Below, piece after piece: positions 7,768 through 17,416 of a stretch of 64,000 nt of DNA. The stretch is taken from assembly GCA_035295745.1 (NCBI GenBank), contig DATGIL010000033.1, positions 78,744 through 142,743 on the forward strand, given 5' to 3'. The stretch comes from JAIQFL01 sp035295745 (GTDB lineage Bacteria > Acidobacteriota > Terriglobia > Bryobacterales > Bryobacteraceae). Each line of letters opens with the position of its first letter. Position 1 is the stretch's first letter. The position numbers and the translations under genes were made by a program. The notes under the pieces are model-generated. The model ran no database searches. It worked only from the letters and a program-made list of their open reading frames with translations, and was not told the DNA's origin.

Positions 7768-9897
7768 TCACCCTTCGATCAGATAAACATCGTGCAGAAC
7801 GAGCGGTTGCGGGTGAAACCACGCTCGCTCACCGGTCCACTCAAATGCGATCGGTCTCTTCTCCGGAACGAGCAGGACTCGTTTGGGCTTCGAACGGCAG
7901 TGAATGCCGGCGCGAATCCCCTGCACCGCGGAGAAATCTTGTAGGCGCTGGCCTCCCGACAGTCGCTTATCGCCGGTGAAATTGAGCAGATGCAAGAACC
8001 GCTCCGTGCCGCGCGAGGTCAGCGTTGCTTCCAGATTGAGCGGAGCCTTTTCCAGCACCATCGCGCGTTGCGACGGTGGATGTACCCCGTCCAACATCCA
8101 GGCGGCGAGTTTGCGAAGCACCGGGGTCCCGTCCTGATGGTATGTGCTAAAGAGACGGGCTGCGCAATAGATCGCCTTTCCGTCGCCGAATTGATTGAGC
8201 GTTAGGCCAGGGCCGTCAGCGGCGGCGGCAGGCGCTTGCTTCGGACCGGCCGGCGGTACCACTTCCAGCAAAGTGTTCGCAGTGGAGCATTGGACGCGAG
8301 TATAACCGCCGCTGATCTGAACATCCATTGCAGGAACTCCCGGGACGTCGCGCACGCGAAGGTAGGCGCGGCGAACGTCCGCGTACGCAAGATAGCGGAC
8401 GCCCAGGACATCGGCCAAGGAAAAGTCGGGTGAAGGCTGATTGTCGGGTGTGCGAATTCCGGTCTCGCCAGTGACGAGCAAGGAACCGCCCCCGTGCACA
8501 AAGCGGCGGATGGCGTCGCACTCGCGAACATTCAGAATGCACTGCTCCGGCAGAACGAGAAGCCGGTACTCCTGGAGAGAATCCGCAAGTGTGTCGCTAT
8601 TCAGGATGCCGAACTGCAGATGCTCCTCCACCAGCACCTTGTGCGCGCCGGCCACGCCCGGCGACGAAGGACTAGCCATCCACTCTCGGGCCGGATTCAA
8701 CGGCAGCGTCGCCCAGATGGAATCGGCCGAGAGCAGAACGGCGGTCTCTTTGTGCGGTACGGAGCCGCGGATGCAGGGCTCCAGGTCCGCGGTTCTGCGA
8801 TTGACGCCTCCGAAGGCCTGATACACTGCGGGATCGGGATTGCCGGAAGGATAGCTGTCGTCACCGAAATACGGACGGCCTCCATTCGCCAGCAGGATCG
8901 CTGCTTCGTGACGAAACGCTGCCGGGTCGCGCAGCGAGTAGTCACCCCAGCCATTTCCGCGTGTTGTCATACAACTCCAGTTGACGATGCCGGGCTGAGA
9001 GGAGAGGTAGCGCGCTTCGAGCGAGAGATCGAAACTGAGCGTGCCGGAATAAGGCGGCACCGGTTCCCACACGAGCTGTGTGACTTCGGGCGGCGGCTTT
9101 ACAGGATTCCGAGTTACCCAGACGTGATTGAGTGCGAAGGTCAGACCGGCCTTCGCGGCAGTGAGACGCCCAACTACCTTACCCGCGTAGCGCGCACCGC
9201 TACGGCTTAACCATTGATGATGTGCGAAGACGTTCGGATCGTTGCTATCCGTTGGGATTTCGCGCCCGGTATCCACACGAAAGGCCTGACGGCAGGATGC
9301 GCAGTAGCATGCGCCGCTCACGAATTTCGATACGAGGTTATCGAGGAAGAAGCCATCCACATCGTAGAGCGAGACGATTTCCTCGAGCTGCGGAATGTGC
9401 ACCTTCTCGAGCCAGGGCGAGTTGACGCACATTTGTGCGACGTCTCCACGCGGCCGTGCCGGCTGGGACAGGTCGCGCACCATCGCCCACTCGGGGTGCT
9501 CCTGGTAAGCACGGCGGTCCGGGCCGACCGAGACATACGCCAGCACTCGAATCCCGCGCTTCTTGAGCGCCGCGCAGAATTCTCCGGTGAAGTCGCGCTT
9601 CAGGCCAGGGTGAGTCACGCCGAGTTTGGTCGGAAAGTAGCTGTAGCCGGCATTGCAGATGGCGAAACAACTGACCATCTGGAAAGCTGCGTCCTTGAGC
9701 AGAGCCGCGGCGCGCTCGGCATCGAAGCCTTCGTAGGGGGCGGGCAATTGTCCAAAATGCGCGTCGATGTGGAGCTCGCGGTAGACTTCACCGAGCCACG
9801 GAGCGGCGGGCTCGGTTGCGGCGCGAACGAGAGGGATCGGCCCGAGCCCCAAGGCGGCGGTCGCGGTAGCGTTCCTGAAGAGGTCCCGTCGAGTCAT
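7768..9897 (-). CDS. Exported putative glycoside hydrolase with beta-galactosidase trimerisation-like domain
   Basis: 709 residues from the ATG at 9897, which overlaps the preceding gene's stop as ATGA. The N-terminus TRRDLFRNATATAALGLGP looks like a twin-arginine signal. Residues ~30-380 resemble the (beta/alpha)8 'putative glycosyl hydrolase' fold of the GHL6/alpha-amylase-like group, including RGIRVLAYVSVG and DVDGFFLDNL (a likely catalytic Asp strand). Residues ~430-620 look like the GH42-type trimerisation/glutamine-amidotransferase-like domain (LLVLPEQCILN, FVHGGGSLLVTGETG). Hydrolysis of a glycoside in the periplasm is inferred; the activity is not assigned. It lies within the IclR-controlled cluster. 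Confidence 0.7.
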   Translation of the reverse strand: MTRRDLFRNATATAALGLGPIPLVRAATEPAAPWLGEVYRELHIDAHFGQLPAPYEGFDAERAAALLKDAAFQMVSCFAICNAGYSYFPTKLGVTHPGLKRDFTGEFCAALKKRGIRVLAYVSVGPDRRAYQEHPEWAMVRDLSQPARPRGDVAQMCVNSPWLEKVHIPQLEEIVSLYDVDGFFLDNLVSKFVSGACYCASCRQAFRVDTGREIPTDSNDPNVFAHHQWLSRSGARYAGKVVGRLTAAKAGLTFALNHVWVTRNPVKPPPEVTQLVWEPVPPYSGTLSFDLSLEARYLSSQPGIVNWSCMTTRGNGWGDYSLRDPAAFRHEAAILLANGGRPYFGDDSYPSGNPDPAVYQAFGGVNRRTADLEPCIRGSVPHKETAVLLSADSIWATLPLNPAREWMASPSSPGVAGAHKVLVEEHLQFGILNSDTLADSLQEYRLLVLPEQCILNVRECDAIRRFVHGGGSLLVTGETGIRTPDNQPSPDFSLADVLGVRYLAYADVRRAYLRVRDVPGVPAMDVQISGGYTRVQCSTANTLLEVVPPAGPKQAPAAAADGPGLTLNQFGDGKAIYCAARLFSTYHQDGTPVLRKLAAWMLDGVHPPSQRAMVLEKAPLNLEATLTSRGTERFLHLLNFTGDKRLSGGQRLQDFSAVQGIRAGIHCRSKPKRVLLVPEKRPIAFEWTGERAWFHPQPLVLHDVYLIEG

Positions 9898-12038
9898 TTG
9901 GCTTTGGGCAGGGCGAAGACGTAGTAGCCTTGGGCTTCCGGCTTTCCCGGCGCCCATGCGATCGATTCGGAACCGATGTTATCGAATACCCGGCCGGTTC
10001 TTGTGCAGAATGCGATGTACTGACGTCCTGCGACTTCATAGACGGCGGGAATTCCTTCGGGATTGGATTCGAGTTCCTTCTCCCAGAGAACCTTGCCCGT
10101 GTCCTTATCGTAGGCTCGAAGCGTGCGATCGGACCACGTGCCAATCAAGATGAGACCTCCAGCCGTGACCACCAGGCCGTTGCGCGTCGGATGGTAGCTG
10201 CCGGTATCCTTAATGCCCTTGGCGGCTAGCGCGGGCACCACGCCGAGAGGAACTTGCCACTTGATGGTTCCCTCGTTGAGATCGTAGGCGGTCAGTTCCG
10301 ACCATGGCGGGCCGATAGCGGGCAACCCGTTGCTGGCGTTGAGGGTTCCATAAGGCGTGTAGTAGCGCGTCTGCCCTTCTGGTGGAGGCTGGACCGGATC
10401 GCCGCTGCGCCCGCGGCCGGAGGCCGGCATTGTCAATGCGCCCGCCGTCGGATTCGCCACGTAGGCAGCCAGGGCATCGATGTCCTCCGAATTGAGCGTC
10501 GACTCCGTAAACGGGGGCATCTGTCCGCGCCCGGAACGAATCATCGCGCGGAATCCTTCAGTCCCCAGTTCCTTCGGTGAGGTCACGCCCTTGCGATCGG
10601 CGCCGTGACACTGCTCGCAGTGCTGGGCGAAGAGGGCGAAGCCCCGCTGCTCGGGAGTCGCCCCTTCCGGCACGCGCACCCGTTGCCGCGCAGAGAGCAC
10701 GTGCATGGTGGGTGCATCGTTGGAGCGGACATAGAACATGCCAGTGGCCGGATCGGCCGCCGCGCCGCCCCAGTTGGATCCTCCCAGTTCGCCTGGCATG
10801 TCAATCGTGTTGCGAGTACTCGGTGGTGTGAATAGGCCTTCATTGCGCGCCTGCATCAGCAACTCCCGGAGGCGCGCTTTTTCCGCATCGTCGACGTAAG
10901 GGTTGATATCAGTGAGGGTGAATCTCTGCCGTGTGAAGGGCGGCGGCTTAGTGGGAAACGGCTGCGTGGGGGAAGCCTGTTCACCGGGAACATCGCTTTG
11001 CGGAACACGCCGCTCTTCGATGGGCCAGAGGGGCTCGCCAGTCACGCGATCGAAGACGTAGACGAATCCGAACTTCGTGGCTTGCGCGACCACGTCGACC
11101 ATTTTGCCCTCATGGCGGACGGTGAGAAGCTTCGGGCCGGTGGTCAGATCGTAATCCCAGAGGTCGTGGTGGACGGCCTGGAAATGCCAAAGACGCTTAC
11201 CGGTGCGCGCGTCGAGCGCGATGAGGCAATCGCCGAACAGATTCGCCCCAATGCGATCGGCGCCATAGAAATCGTAGGTGGGCGAGCCGGTGGGAAAGTA
11301 GGCGATGCCGCGCTTCTCGTCGACCGAGATTTCACCCCAGGTGTTGTTGCCGCCCACATAGGTCCACGCGTCTTTGGGCCACGTGTCGTAGCCGAATTCT
11401 CCGGGGTGCGGGATGGTGTGGAAGATCCAGGCCATCTTGCCGGTCAGGATGTCGTAGGCGCGAATGTCGCCGAGAGCCGAGCCGTAGGATTCGCCTGGCG
11501 CGGAGCCGATCAGGATCAGGTTTTCGAAGACGCGGCCAGGGGTGCCGGTGGGTCCGCCCTGGCGCCTTGGAGACCCGTCGCGCAGATTGACGCGTCCGTC
11601 GTTGCCGAACGTGTTGATGGTGACGCCGGTGCGCGCGTTGATCTCCTGCAGACTGCTGTTGGCGGCGAAGATGAGGCGGCGATCGGAGCGGTCCTTGCTT
11701 TCCCAATAGTTGATACCACGATCGGTAGGACGGCCCTCTACTGGATGCGTCCAGATCTGCTTACCGGTAGCGGCGTCGAGCGCGACGATCGCGTTCTCTT
11801 TACCGAGAACATACATGACGCCATCGGCGATGAGGGGATTGAAGCCGAATCGTCCGCTGGAGCCGGGGACGAGGTACGTCCATGCGAGTTCGAGACGGTT
11901 TACGTTGGATTTGTTGACTTGCTTGAGGGCGGAGTATTGGAGAGAGTCGGCGGATCCGCCGTAATCGCTCCAGGTGGTGTAATGCGGGGGAGCGGCGGCA
12001 AGGAGAAAAGTCGCCACGAGCACAACTGCAGCAAACAC
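9894..12038 (-). CDS. PQQ-dependent dehydrogenase with inserted cytochrome c domain, copy 1
   Basis: About 714 residues if the GTG at 12038 is used, which puts VVLVATFLLAAAPP at the N-terminus as an export signal. The start is uncertain: the frame stays open upstream through repeat DNA and no good ribosome-binding site is seen. PQQ-propeller repeats fill most of the protein (NAIVALDAATGKQIW, CLIALDARTGKRLWHF, LRAYDKDTGKVLWEKEL). A haem c motif CEQCH (~residue 474) lies in a domain inserted before the last blades (the NASNGLPAIGPPW region). The organisation resembles membrane-linked quinoprotein glucose/alcohol dehydrogenases, which oxidise sugars or alcohols in the periplasm and pass electrons to cytochrome c. 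Paralogue of the next gene. Confidence 0.82.
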   Translation of the reverse strand: MFAAVVLVATFLLAAAPPHYTTWSDYGGSADSLQYSALKQVNKSNVNRLELAWTYLVPGSSGRFGFNPLIADGVMYVLGKENAIVALDAATGKQIWTHPVEGRPTDRGINYWESKDRSDRRLIFAANSSLQEINARTGVTINTFGNDGRVNLRDGSPRRQGGPTGTPGRVFENLILIGSAPGESYGSALGDIRAYDILTGKMAWIFHTIPHPGEFGYDTWPKDAWTYVGGNNTWGEISVDEKRGIAYFPTGSPTYDFYGADRIGANLFGDCLIALDARTGKRLWHFQAVHHDLWDYDLTTGPKLLTVRHEGKMVDVVAQATKFGFVYVFDRVTGEPLWPIEERRVPQSDVPGEQASPTQPFPTKPPPFTRQRFTLTDINPYVDDAEKARLRELLMQARNEGLFTPPSTRNTIDMPGELGGSNWGGAAADPATGMFYVRSNDAPTMHVLSARQRVRVPEGATPEQRGFALFAQHCEQCHGADRKGVTSPKELGTEGFRAMIRSGRGQMPPFTESTLNSEDIDALAAYVANPTAGALTMPASGRGRSGDPVQPPPEGQTRYYTPYGTLNASNGLPAIGPPWSELTAYDLNEGTIKWQVPLGVVPALAAKGIKDTGSYHPTRNGLVVTAGGLILIGTWSDRTLRAYDKDTGKVLWEKELESNPEGIPAVYEVAGRQYIAFCTRTGRVFDNIGSESIAWAPGKPEAQGYYVFALPKAK

Positions 12039-12412
12039 CGAAAGCAGGGATCGGGGCTTAGGTTTTGGGGGTTGGGTCTCGCGGCCCGTCGCTGCGGTCG
12101 AGCCTGTCTGTCGCGATCGGCCTGGGCGGCCCACCAATCTGTATGAGAATCTTCGGGCGAGGCTGTGGCGCAAACTTTCCTGTTTACCGTCTCGACACTC
12201 TTGTCGGGACTTATCGGGTGTGCACCGTGCCTGCCGCACGAAGGATTTTCGGCGCCGTCTCGACACTCTTATCCAGACTTTTCGGCTGCGCTGGGATTCT
12301 GACCTTCGGCAGCGTGCGCGTGCATCGGAATTCGCGGACGATCCGAAAAGCGTCGAGATGAGTTTCGATGCGGCAAACCGGAGTGTTTGCACATCCTTGA
12401 TCATGGGCATCA
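12039..12412. other. Gap in the PQQ gene pair carrying two copies of a hairpin repeat
   Basis: This 374-base stretch separates the two PQQ dehydrogenase genes, although other genes of the unit are tightly packed. It holds two copies of a repeat whose core is GTCTCGAC-ACTC..-GTCGAGAC-like: 12189-12210 (stem with one G-T pair) and 12256-12277 (right arm degraded). A third copy is at 36453-36474. The open frame across it gives arginine-rich, non-protein-like sequence, so it is probably an insertion of repeat DNA. Confidence 0.6.
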
Positions 12413-14566
12413 CTATTTCGGGAGGGCGAAGACGTAGTAGCCTTGCCCTTCGGGCTTCCCCGGCTTCCATGCGATTCCGTTGTAGGAGCGGCCGACCCCG
12501 GCGAAGAAGGCGACATATTGGCGCCCCCCTGTTTCGTAGACCGCGGGGATGCCGTCGGGATTGGCGTCTACTTCGCGCTCCCAAAGCACCTTGCCCGTAT
12601 CTTTGTCATACGCCCGGACCATACGGTCCGACGCCGTCGCCATAAAAATCAAGCCGCCCGCCGTAACCACGGGCCCGTTGCGCGTGGGACGATAGCTTCC
12701 CGTATCCTTGATCCCTTTCGCCGCCAGCGAAGACACTGTGCCCAAAGGAACGCGCCACTGGATGGTGCCCTCATTGAGGTCGTATGCCACCAACTCTGCC
12801 CACGGCGGACTGATGATGGGCAGTCCGTTATTGGCATGCATCAGATTCCCGAACTGTCCGAAATAGGTAGGCTGGCGGCCGGGAGGCGGCGCGGGGTTGG
12901 CATTACCGCGTGCAGGCACGCCAGCTTTCGGATTCCCGAAATAGGCGACGATCGCATCGAGATTCTGATCGGACACGCTGTCGGTCGAAAACGCCGGCAT
13001 CTCCGCCTGCCCTTTGCGGACGACGGTTCGGACGTGCGGAGGATCGACGTTTTTGGGCGGGTCCGCACCGTGACAGGTGGCGCACTGTTGGTTGAATATC
13101 GCGAATCCGCGCTGCTCAGGCGTAGCGTTGGCTGGAATGCGCGCCGCAGTCCGCTCGGACAGTGTGGCGCTCGACGGCGCATCGACGGCCCGTACGTACA
13201 ATCTCCCAGTCTCCGGGTCCGCGGCTGTTCCGCCCCAGTTGGTGCCGCCCAACTGGCCGGGCGTCTCGATGGTCTCGCGCTCCAGGCTTTGCGGCGTGAA
13301 GAGGCCGTCGTTGTGCGCCTTAGCGATCAACGCGCGCAGGCGCTCGCGTTCGGCATCATCCACGTAAGGATTGACGTCGTCGGGAGTCAATTTCTGGCGA
13401 GAGTAGGGCGGCGGCTTGGTGGGGAAGGGCTGCGTAGGCCATGACTCCTCGCCAGGCACTTCGCTCTTCGGCACGGGGCGCTCCTCGATGGGCCACACCG
13501 GCTCACCAGTCACGCGATTGAATACGTACAGGAATCCGAACTTGGTCGCCTGGGCTACGATGTCGAGGGGCTTGCCGTTGTGGCGCACGGTCAACAGTTT
13601 GGGGGCGGTAGTGGGGTCGTAGTCCCAAAGATCGTGGTGAACCAGTTGGTAATGCCACAGGCGTTTGCCGGTGCGCGCATCGAGCGCCAGGATGCAATCG
13701 CCGAAAAGACCCATCCCCTTGCGATCGGCGCCGTAAAGATCGTAGGTGGGCGATCCCAGCGGGAAGTACGCGATGCCGCGCTTCTCGTCGATCGAGATTT
13801 CGCCCCAGGCATTGACGCCTCCGATATATTTCCAGGCGTCCTTGGGCCAGGTTTCGTAGCCGAACTCGCCAGGATGCGGCACGGTGTGGAAGGTCCATAC
13901 CAGCTTGCCGGTGAGCACGTCGTATGCGCGCAAGTCTCCGGGGGGATCGCCGTATCCCTCGCCAGTCGCGGAGCCGAGAATGATCAGGTTCTCGAAGACC
14001 CGCCCGGGCGTGCCGCTTTGAATGTTGCGGATGGTTTTGGGATCGCGGCCCAATCCCTCGCGCAAGTCGACGCGCCCATCTTTTCCGAACGACGGAATGG
14101 TCACGCCGGTGCGCAGATTGATCTCCTGCAGATAACTCTCGGCGGCGAAGATCAGGCGGCGGTCGGAGCCGTCTTTGCTCTGCCAGTAATTAAAGCCGCG
14201 ATCGGTGGGACGGCCCTCCACCGGGTGATTCCAGAGCGGCTTGCCGGTGGCCGCGTCGATGGCGACGACGGCACTGTCCTTACCCACCACGTACATCGCG
14301 TCATCCACCACCAAAGGGCTGAAGGCGAAACGCCCGCCAGGACCGGGAGCGGGATAGAACCAGGCGGGTTCGAGTTTGGCGACATTCTTCTTATCGATCA
14401 GCTTCAGCGACGAGTACTGCATCGTATCGGCCGACCCGCCGTAGTCGCTCCACGTGGAGTAGGGCTGCGGGCGGGCGCCCGACTGTCCGCGCAAGAGCAC
14501 GATCCCGCCGAGCAGACAGACGCCGACCCCGGCGGCGTACATTCGTCGATGGTTCGCGCAAGTCAT
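12413..14566 (-). CDS. PQQ-dependent dehydrogenase with inserted cytochrome c domain, copy 2
   Basis: 717 residues. The ATG at 14566 shares one base with the TAA stop of the upstream gene (TAATG), which fixes the start and implies coupling. The signal peptide is AAGVGVCLLGGIVLLRG. Propeller repeats include SAVVAIDAATGKPLW, CILALDARTGKRLWHY and VRAYDKDTGKVLWERE. The haem motif CATCH is at ~495-499 with a likely axial Met in the GQAEMPAFS segment, followed by closing blades. Close paralogue of the next gene, so substrates or electron acceptors may differ subtly. PQQ synthesis genes are not in the window. Confidence 0.87.
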   Translation of the reverse strand: MTCANHRRMYAAGVGVCLLGGIVLLRGQSGARPQPYSTWSDYGGSADTMQYSSLKLIDKKNVAKLEPAWFYPAPGPGGRFAFSPLVVDDAMYVVGKDSAVVAIDAATGKPLWNHPVEGRPTDRGFNYWQSKDGSDRRLIFAAESYLQEINLRTGVTIPSFGKDGRVDLREGLGRDPKTIRNIQSGTPGRVFENLIILGSATGEGYGDPPGDLRAYDVLTGKLVWTFHTVPHPGEFGYETWPKDAWKYIGGVNAWGEISIDEKRGIAYFPLGSPTYDLYGADRKGMGLFGDCILALDARTGKRLWHYQLVHHDLWDYDPTTAPKLLTVRHNGKPLDIVAQATKFGFLYVFNRVTGEPVWPIEERPVPKSEVPGEESWPTQPFPTKPPPYSRQKLTPDDVNPYVDDAERERLRALIAKAHNDGLFTPQSLERETIETPGQLGGTNWGGTAADPETGRLYVRAVDAPSSATLSERTAARIPANATPEQRGFAIFNQQCATCHGADPPKNVDPPHVRTVVRKGQAEMPAFSTDSVSDQNLDAIVAYFGNPKAGVPARGNANPAPPPGRQPTYFGQFGNLMHANNGLPIISPPWAELVAYDLNEGTIQWRVPLGTVSSLAAKGIKDTGSYRPTRNGPVVTAGGLIFMATASDRMVRAYDKDTGKVLWEREVDANPDGIPAVYETGGRQYVAFFAGVGRSYNGIAWKPGKPEGQGYYVFALPK

Positions 14567-16371
14567 TATCGTTTCGCCAGTTTTGCGCTGGGCGTGGCGT
14601 CCGCGTCCAGGTCGCCGAGGACATACTGGACCGCAGCCAACACGTGCTGCGTCCACATGGGATTGGTGTAGAAGTCGGTGGTATGCCCGAGCGGTGTGAA
14701 ATAGGTACGGCCCTTGCCGTAAGTTTTGATCCAGGCCAAGCCGTAGTCCTGATCGGGACGGGTGCATTCGGGGCAGAACCTGCCTGCGGTCGCCATGTCC
14801 GACTTCTCTACGTCGAGGCTGAGCAGCACGTGCTGCTTCTCGCGGCTGTACGGCGAGTAGACCGGAAAATGATAGAACTCGTCGGTGTGATCGAAGCTGG
14901 CGGAGCCGAAGCTCTTGGTGAGCGGGCTGTTGGGATCATCGATCTTGACCACCTGCTTTTCGGTGTGATGCGCGCCGGCCCATCCTCCCATCATCTCGGC
15001 GAATTCGGGCCAGTTGTTGTCGGCAAACGTGACGGCGTGGTGTCCGCCCAGTCCCCCGCCCTCGCGGATGAAGCGCAGAATTCCCTCGCGCACCTCCGGA
15101 TCGTTGTGCACCATGCCGCACACATTGTTGAACCACACGGCATCGTACTCCTTGATCTTGGGATATTTCAGAAGCTCCAGGTCGTTGCTGAACGTTACGG
15201 TGAAGGCGCCGGTGTACTTGGCCATCAGCTCGAGCATCAGCGTTCCATGCGGAATGGTGGCGTGTCCAGAATACATCTGAAGATCGGTGACCAGCAGCTT
15301 GCGGGGCTTCTTGGGCTGCACGATCGCCTTACGCGGCGCTCCATCGTCGATCTGCTTCTTCATGTCGGCGCTGAGCAGCTCGGGACCACGGATCTTGCCT
15401 GGGGGAGAATCCACCATCCGCCGCACACGTGCCGCCATGGCAGGCCACATGGCGCGCTCGAAGCCGGTCATGGATTTCTGGAGGTCGGCATAGACATCGG
15501 AGGCGCCGGTGGAATCGATGGAGATGAAGAGAGGCTTGAGCTCGGCGTGATAGGCGGCGACGAAGAAGTCCGAAAGCCCCGCGGCACCGCTTCCCAAGGT
15601 TACATCCTTCCCTTTCGCGCCCAGGGCGCTACGGTCGTGAATGTCGATCGCCATCAACCTATCCTTGACCATCGCGAGGCCGTCTACAGGCTTGATCCCT
15701 TCCTGCATCCAGCCGCCGAGGTCGGCCGCAATTCCGATGTTCTTGCCATGGCCCTGCAAGGAGCTCATCACGGTTTTCGGATCTTTGCTGGCGTCGAGGG
15801 CGACCGCGATCGAGTATTCGGAGGCGAGACGGTCCAATCCAGCGAGAGCGCCGGCTGGCGCGCTGGTGACAATCAGGGGAGCGTTGATAGACTTGGCAAA
15901 TTCGAAGACCTGCCGCGCCGAATTCTCATCGGAGCCGATGTTGTCAACGCGATACGCAAGGATCGCCTGGTTATACTCGCGCAGTTTGCGAACTACAGCG
16001 GCTCGTTCGCCTGCTTGCAGATGGTAGTCCAGATTTTTGGGAATTTCGGGAGCGATGCGCTGCGAGCTGGAGGCTTCCACACCGGTCACGCCAAGGAGGT
16101 CTGACTTGACGATGGCCTCCGCCAAGGTCAACTGTTTGAAGTCGGCGGTGGCGATGCCGACGTGCCATCCGAACCAGATATTATTATCGGCGGCACCGAC
16201 ACGGATCGTGCCGAGGCTCGCGCCGGTCGGGCGCTGCGACAGGTTGGGAATGGCAGGAGCGTTCTGGCCGCCCTTGGTTCCGTTCGCTCCCTTAGTCGGT
16301 GGGGCCTGTTGCGCGAGAAGCACCAGCCCGATTGCACCTGCGAGGATTAAAGCGTACGTAGCTTTTTTCAT
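14566..16371 (-). CDS. Exported fusion: TIM-barrel (xylose isomerase-like) plus ThuA-like domain
   Basis: 601 residues from the ATG at 16371 (MKKATYALILAGAIGLVLLA signal peptide). Residues ~50-290 form a sugar-phosphate-isomerase-like TIM barrel (GWHVGIATADF, VEASSSQ, IGIAADLGGW, LMAIDIHD, FISIDSTG). Residues ~345-590 form a ThuA (trehalose utilisation)/class-I-glutamine-amidotransferase-like domain, with KLLVTDLQMYSGHATIPHG (in two parts), YDAVWFNNVCGM, FIREGGGLGGHHAV and GRTYFTPLGHTTDFY. The two folds are usually separate proteins. ThuA-type proteins have been linked to keto-disaccharide metabolism, which would agree with the neighbouring dehydrogenases; this is inference. Sits between the epimerase and PQQ genes. 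Confidence 0.82.
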   Translation of the reverse strand: MKKATYALILAGAIGLVLLAQQAPPTKGANGTKGGQNAPAIPNLSQRPTGASLGTIRVGAADNNIWFGWHVGIATADFKQLTLAEAIVKSDLLGVTGVEASSSQRIAPEIPKNLDYHLQAGERAAVVRKLREYNQAILAYRVDNIGSDENSARQVFEFAKSINAPLIVTSAPAGALAGLDRLASEYSIAVALDASKDPKTVMSSLQGHGKNIGIAADLGGWMQEGIKPVDGLAMVKDRLMAIDIHDRSALGAKGKDVTLGSGAAGLSDFFVAAYHAELKPLFISIDSTGASDVYADLQKSMTGFERAMWPAMAARVRRMVDSPPGKIRGPELLSADMKKQIDDGAPRKAIVQPKKPRKLLVTDLQMYSGHATIPHGTLMLELMAKYTGAFTVTFSNDLELLKYPKIKEYDAVWFNNVCGMVHNDPEVREGILRFIREGGGLGGHHAVTFADNNWPEFAEMMGGWAGAHHTEKQVVKIDDPNSPLTKSFGSASFDHTDEFYHFPVYSPYSREKQHVLLSLDVEKSDMATAGRFCPECTRPDQDYGLAWIKTYGKGRTYFTPLGHTTDFYTNPMWTQHVLAAVQYVLGDLDADATPSAKLAKR

Positions 16372-16413
16372 GTCTGTGTACCCGATTTGGTTGCGCCGGG
16401 CGCGTTGCTGCAA

Positions 16414-17331
16414 TCACGTCCGGAACCTGTAGCCCAATTTCTGCAGATATGCCTTGCTCGTCTGAGCTGTTTCGAGAGGCGTCATGGGAGCGTTGGCCGA
16501 GGGGTCCAGTTCCACCATGATGTTGGCCTGTTGATGGCCTTCTTCCAAGGTGTCGAGAACGCCCGAAATATCTACCTCGCCCATGCCCAAGGGGCAGTAG
16601 CCGGCGTAATTCTGCCAGCCCTTGTAGTCCTTCAAATGCATGTGCTTGACGAGCGGCAGAAAGTCCTTAATCACCTGGGCCGCATTGGAGCCGCCCTTCT
16701 GCAGTTGTCCTACGTCAGGGGCGAACTTCAGGTGCTCCGTCTTCACCCCTTCCATCACTGTATAGACTTCGTCGTGGGTCTCGACGGCAGTACCGGTGTG
16801 CTGGTGCAGACCCGCGCCCAAGCCGATGTCGTTCAGTGCCATCGCGGAATCGTTCAAGCCGGAGATGACTGCCGCTCGATATTGTTTGAAGTCGTAGCTG
16901 TCGCGCTTGACGCCGTTCACTTGCAGGACACCGAACACGCCGCCATATTTCTTGATGATCTTGCCGAGGCGGATGACCCCCTCGAGGCTTTCCTTCGCCT
17001 TGCTGGGGTCCGTCACATTGATGCGAATGTACCCGGAGGTCAGCGGCAGCTTATAGCGGTCCATCAGCGGACGCAGTGTATCTTTCGCGTCCCAATCCTC
17101 CAGGACTTCCGGGAAGGTCTCAAAGCCGTTGAAGCCAAGCGCGGATATGTCGCGAACCGCGGGCTCAAGTGTCGCGTCGGCCTCCGGACCGCGGGGGAAT
17201 GTGCCCCAGGTGATGCAAGTGTGCCCGATCTTCAGATTGCGCGGAATGGCCGCGCGAGCGGGAATACCAGCGCCTCCCAGAACGGCGCATACCGTCGTAG
17301 CGAACCCGCGCCGGCCGATTACAGCTCTCAC
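16414..17331 (-). CDS. Exported sugar phosphate isomerase/epimerase-like TIM-barrel protein
   Basis: 305 residues. The N-terminus MRAVIGRRGFATTVCAVLGG is a twin-arginine-like signal. The barrel belongs to the AP-endonuclease-2/xylose-isomerase-like family: IGHTCITWG, ALGFNGFETFPEV (Glu ligand), GLHQHTGTAVETHDE (His ligand region), LKFAPDVGQL (Asp), VKHMHLKDYKGW (His) and IMVELDPS (Glu). These are the expected metal-ligand positions. It is the first gene of the unit that runs to the cyclase gene, with an IclR-type palindrome in its leader at 17348-17364. Isomerisation or epimerisation of a sugar derivative is inferred. Confidence 0.83.
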   Translation of the reverse strand: MRAVIGRRGFATTVCAVLGGAGIPARAAIPRNLKIGHTCITWGTFPRGPEADATLEPAVRDISALGFNGFETFPEVLEDWDAKDTLRPLMDRYKLPLTSGYIRINVTDPSKAKESLEGVIRLGKIIKKYGGVFGVLQVNGVKRDSYDFKQYRAAVISGLNDSAMALNDIGLGAGLHQHTGTAVETHDEVYTVMEGVKTEHLKFAPDVGQLQKGGSNAAQVIKDFLPLVKHMHLKDYKGWQNYAGYCPLGMGEVDISGVLDTLEEGHQQANIMVELDPSANAPMTPLETAQTSKAYLQKLGYRFRT

Positions 17332-17347
17332 ACATCCTCCCGCTCAT

Positions 17348-17416
17348 ATTGCGTATTGTGCAATGAATATCTCTTCATCGCGGACGCATGCTATCAAGCC
17401 CTCGGAGGGATGTCAA
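17348..17416 (-). promoter_or_regulatory. Promoter of epimerase-to-cyclase unit with 17-bp palindrome
   Basis: Read on the minus strand, TTGACA (17416-17411) and TAGCAT (17393-17388) are separated by 17 bases, predicting a start at about 17381. The palindrome ATTGC-N7-GCAAT occupies 17348-17364, centred at about +25. Nearly the same 17-mer, differing at two positions, lies at 23353-23369 and a third at 27010-27026. The position is typical for a repressor. Confidence 0.65.

Noticed and set aside
10998..12146. 382-residue plus-strand frame opposite the PQQ dehydrogenase, and similar long frames opposite the receptor and other PQQ gene
   Set aside because: Composition and codon pattern mirror the true minus-strand genes; no ribosome-binding sites or family motifs.
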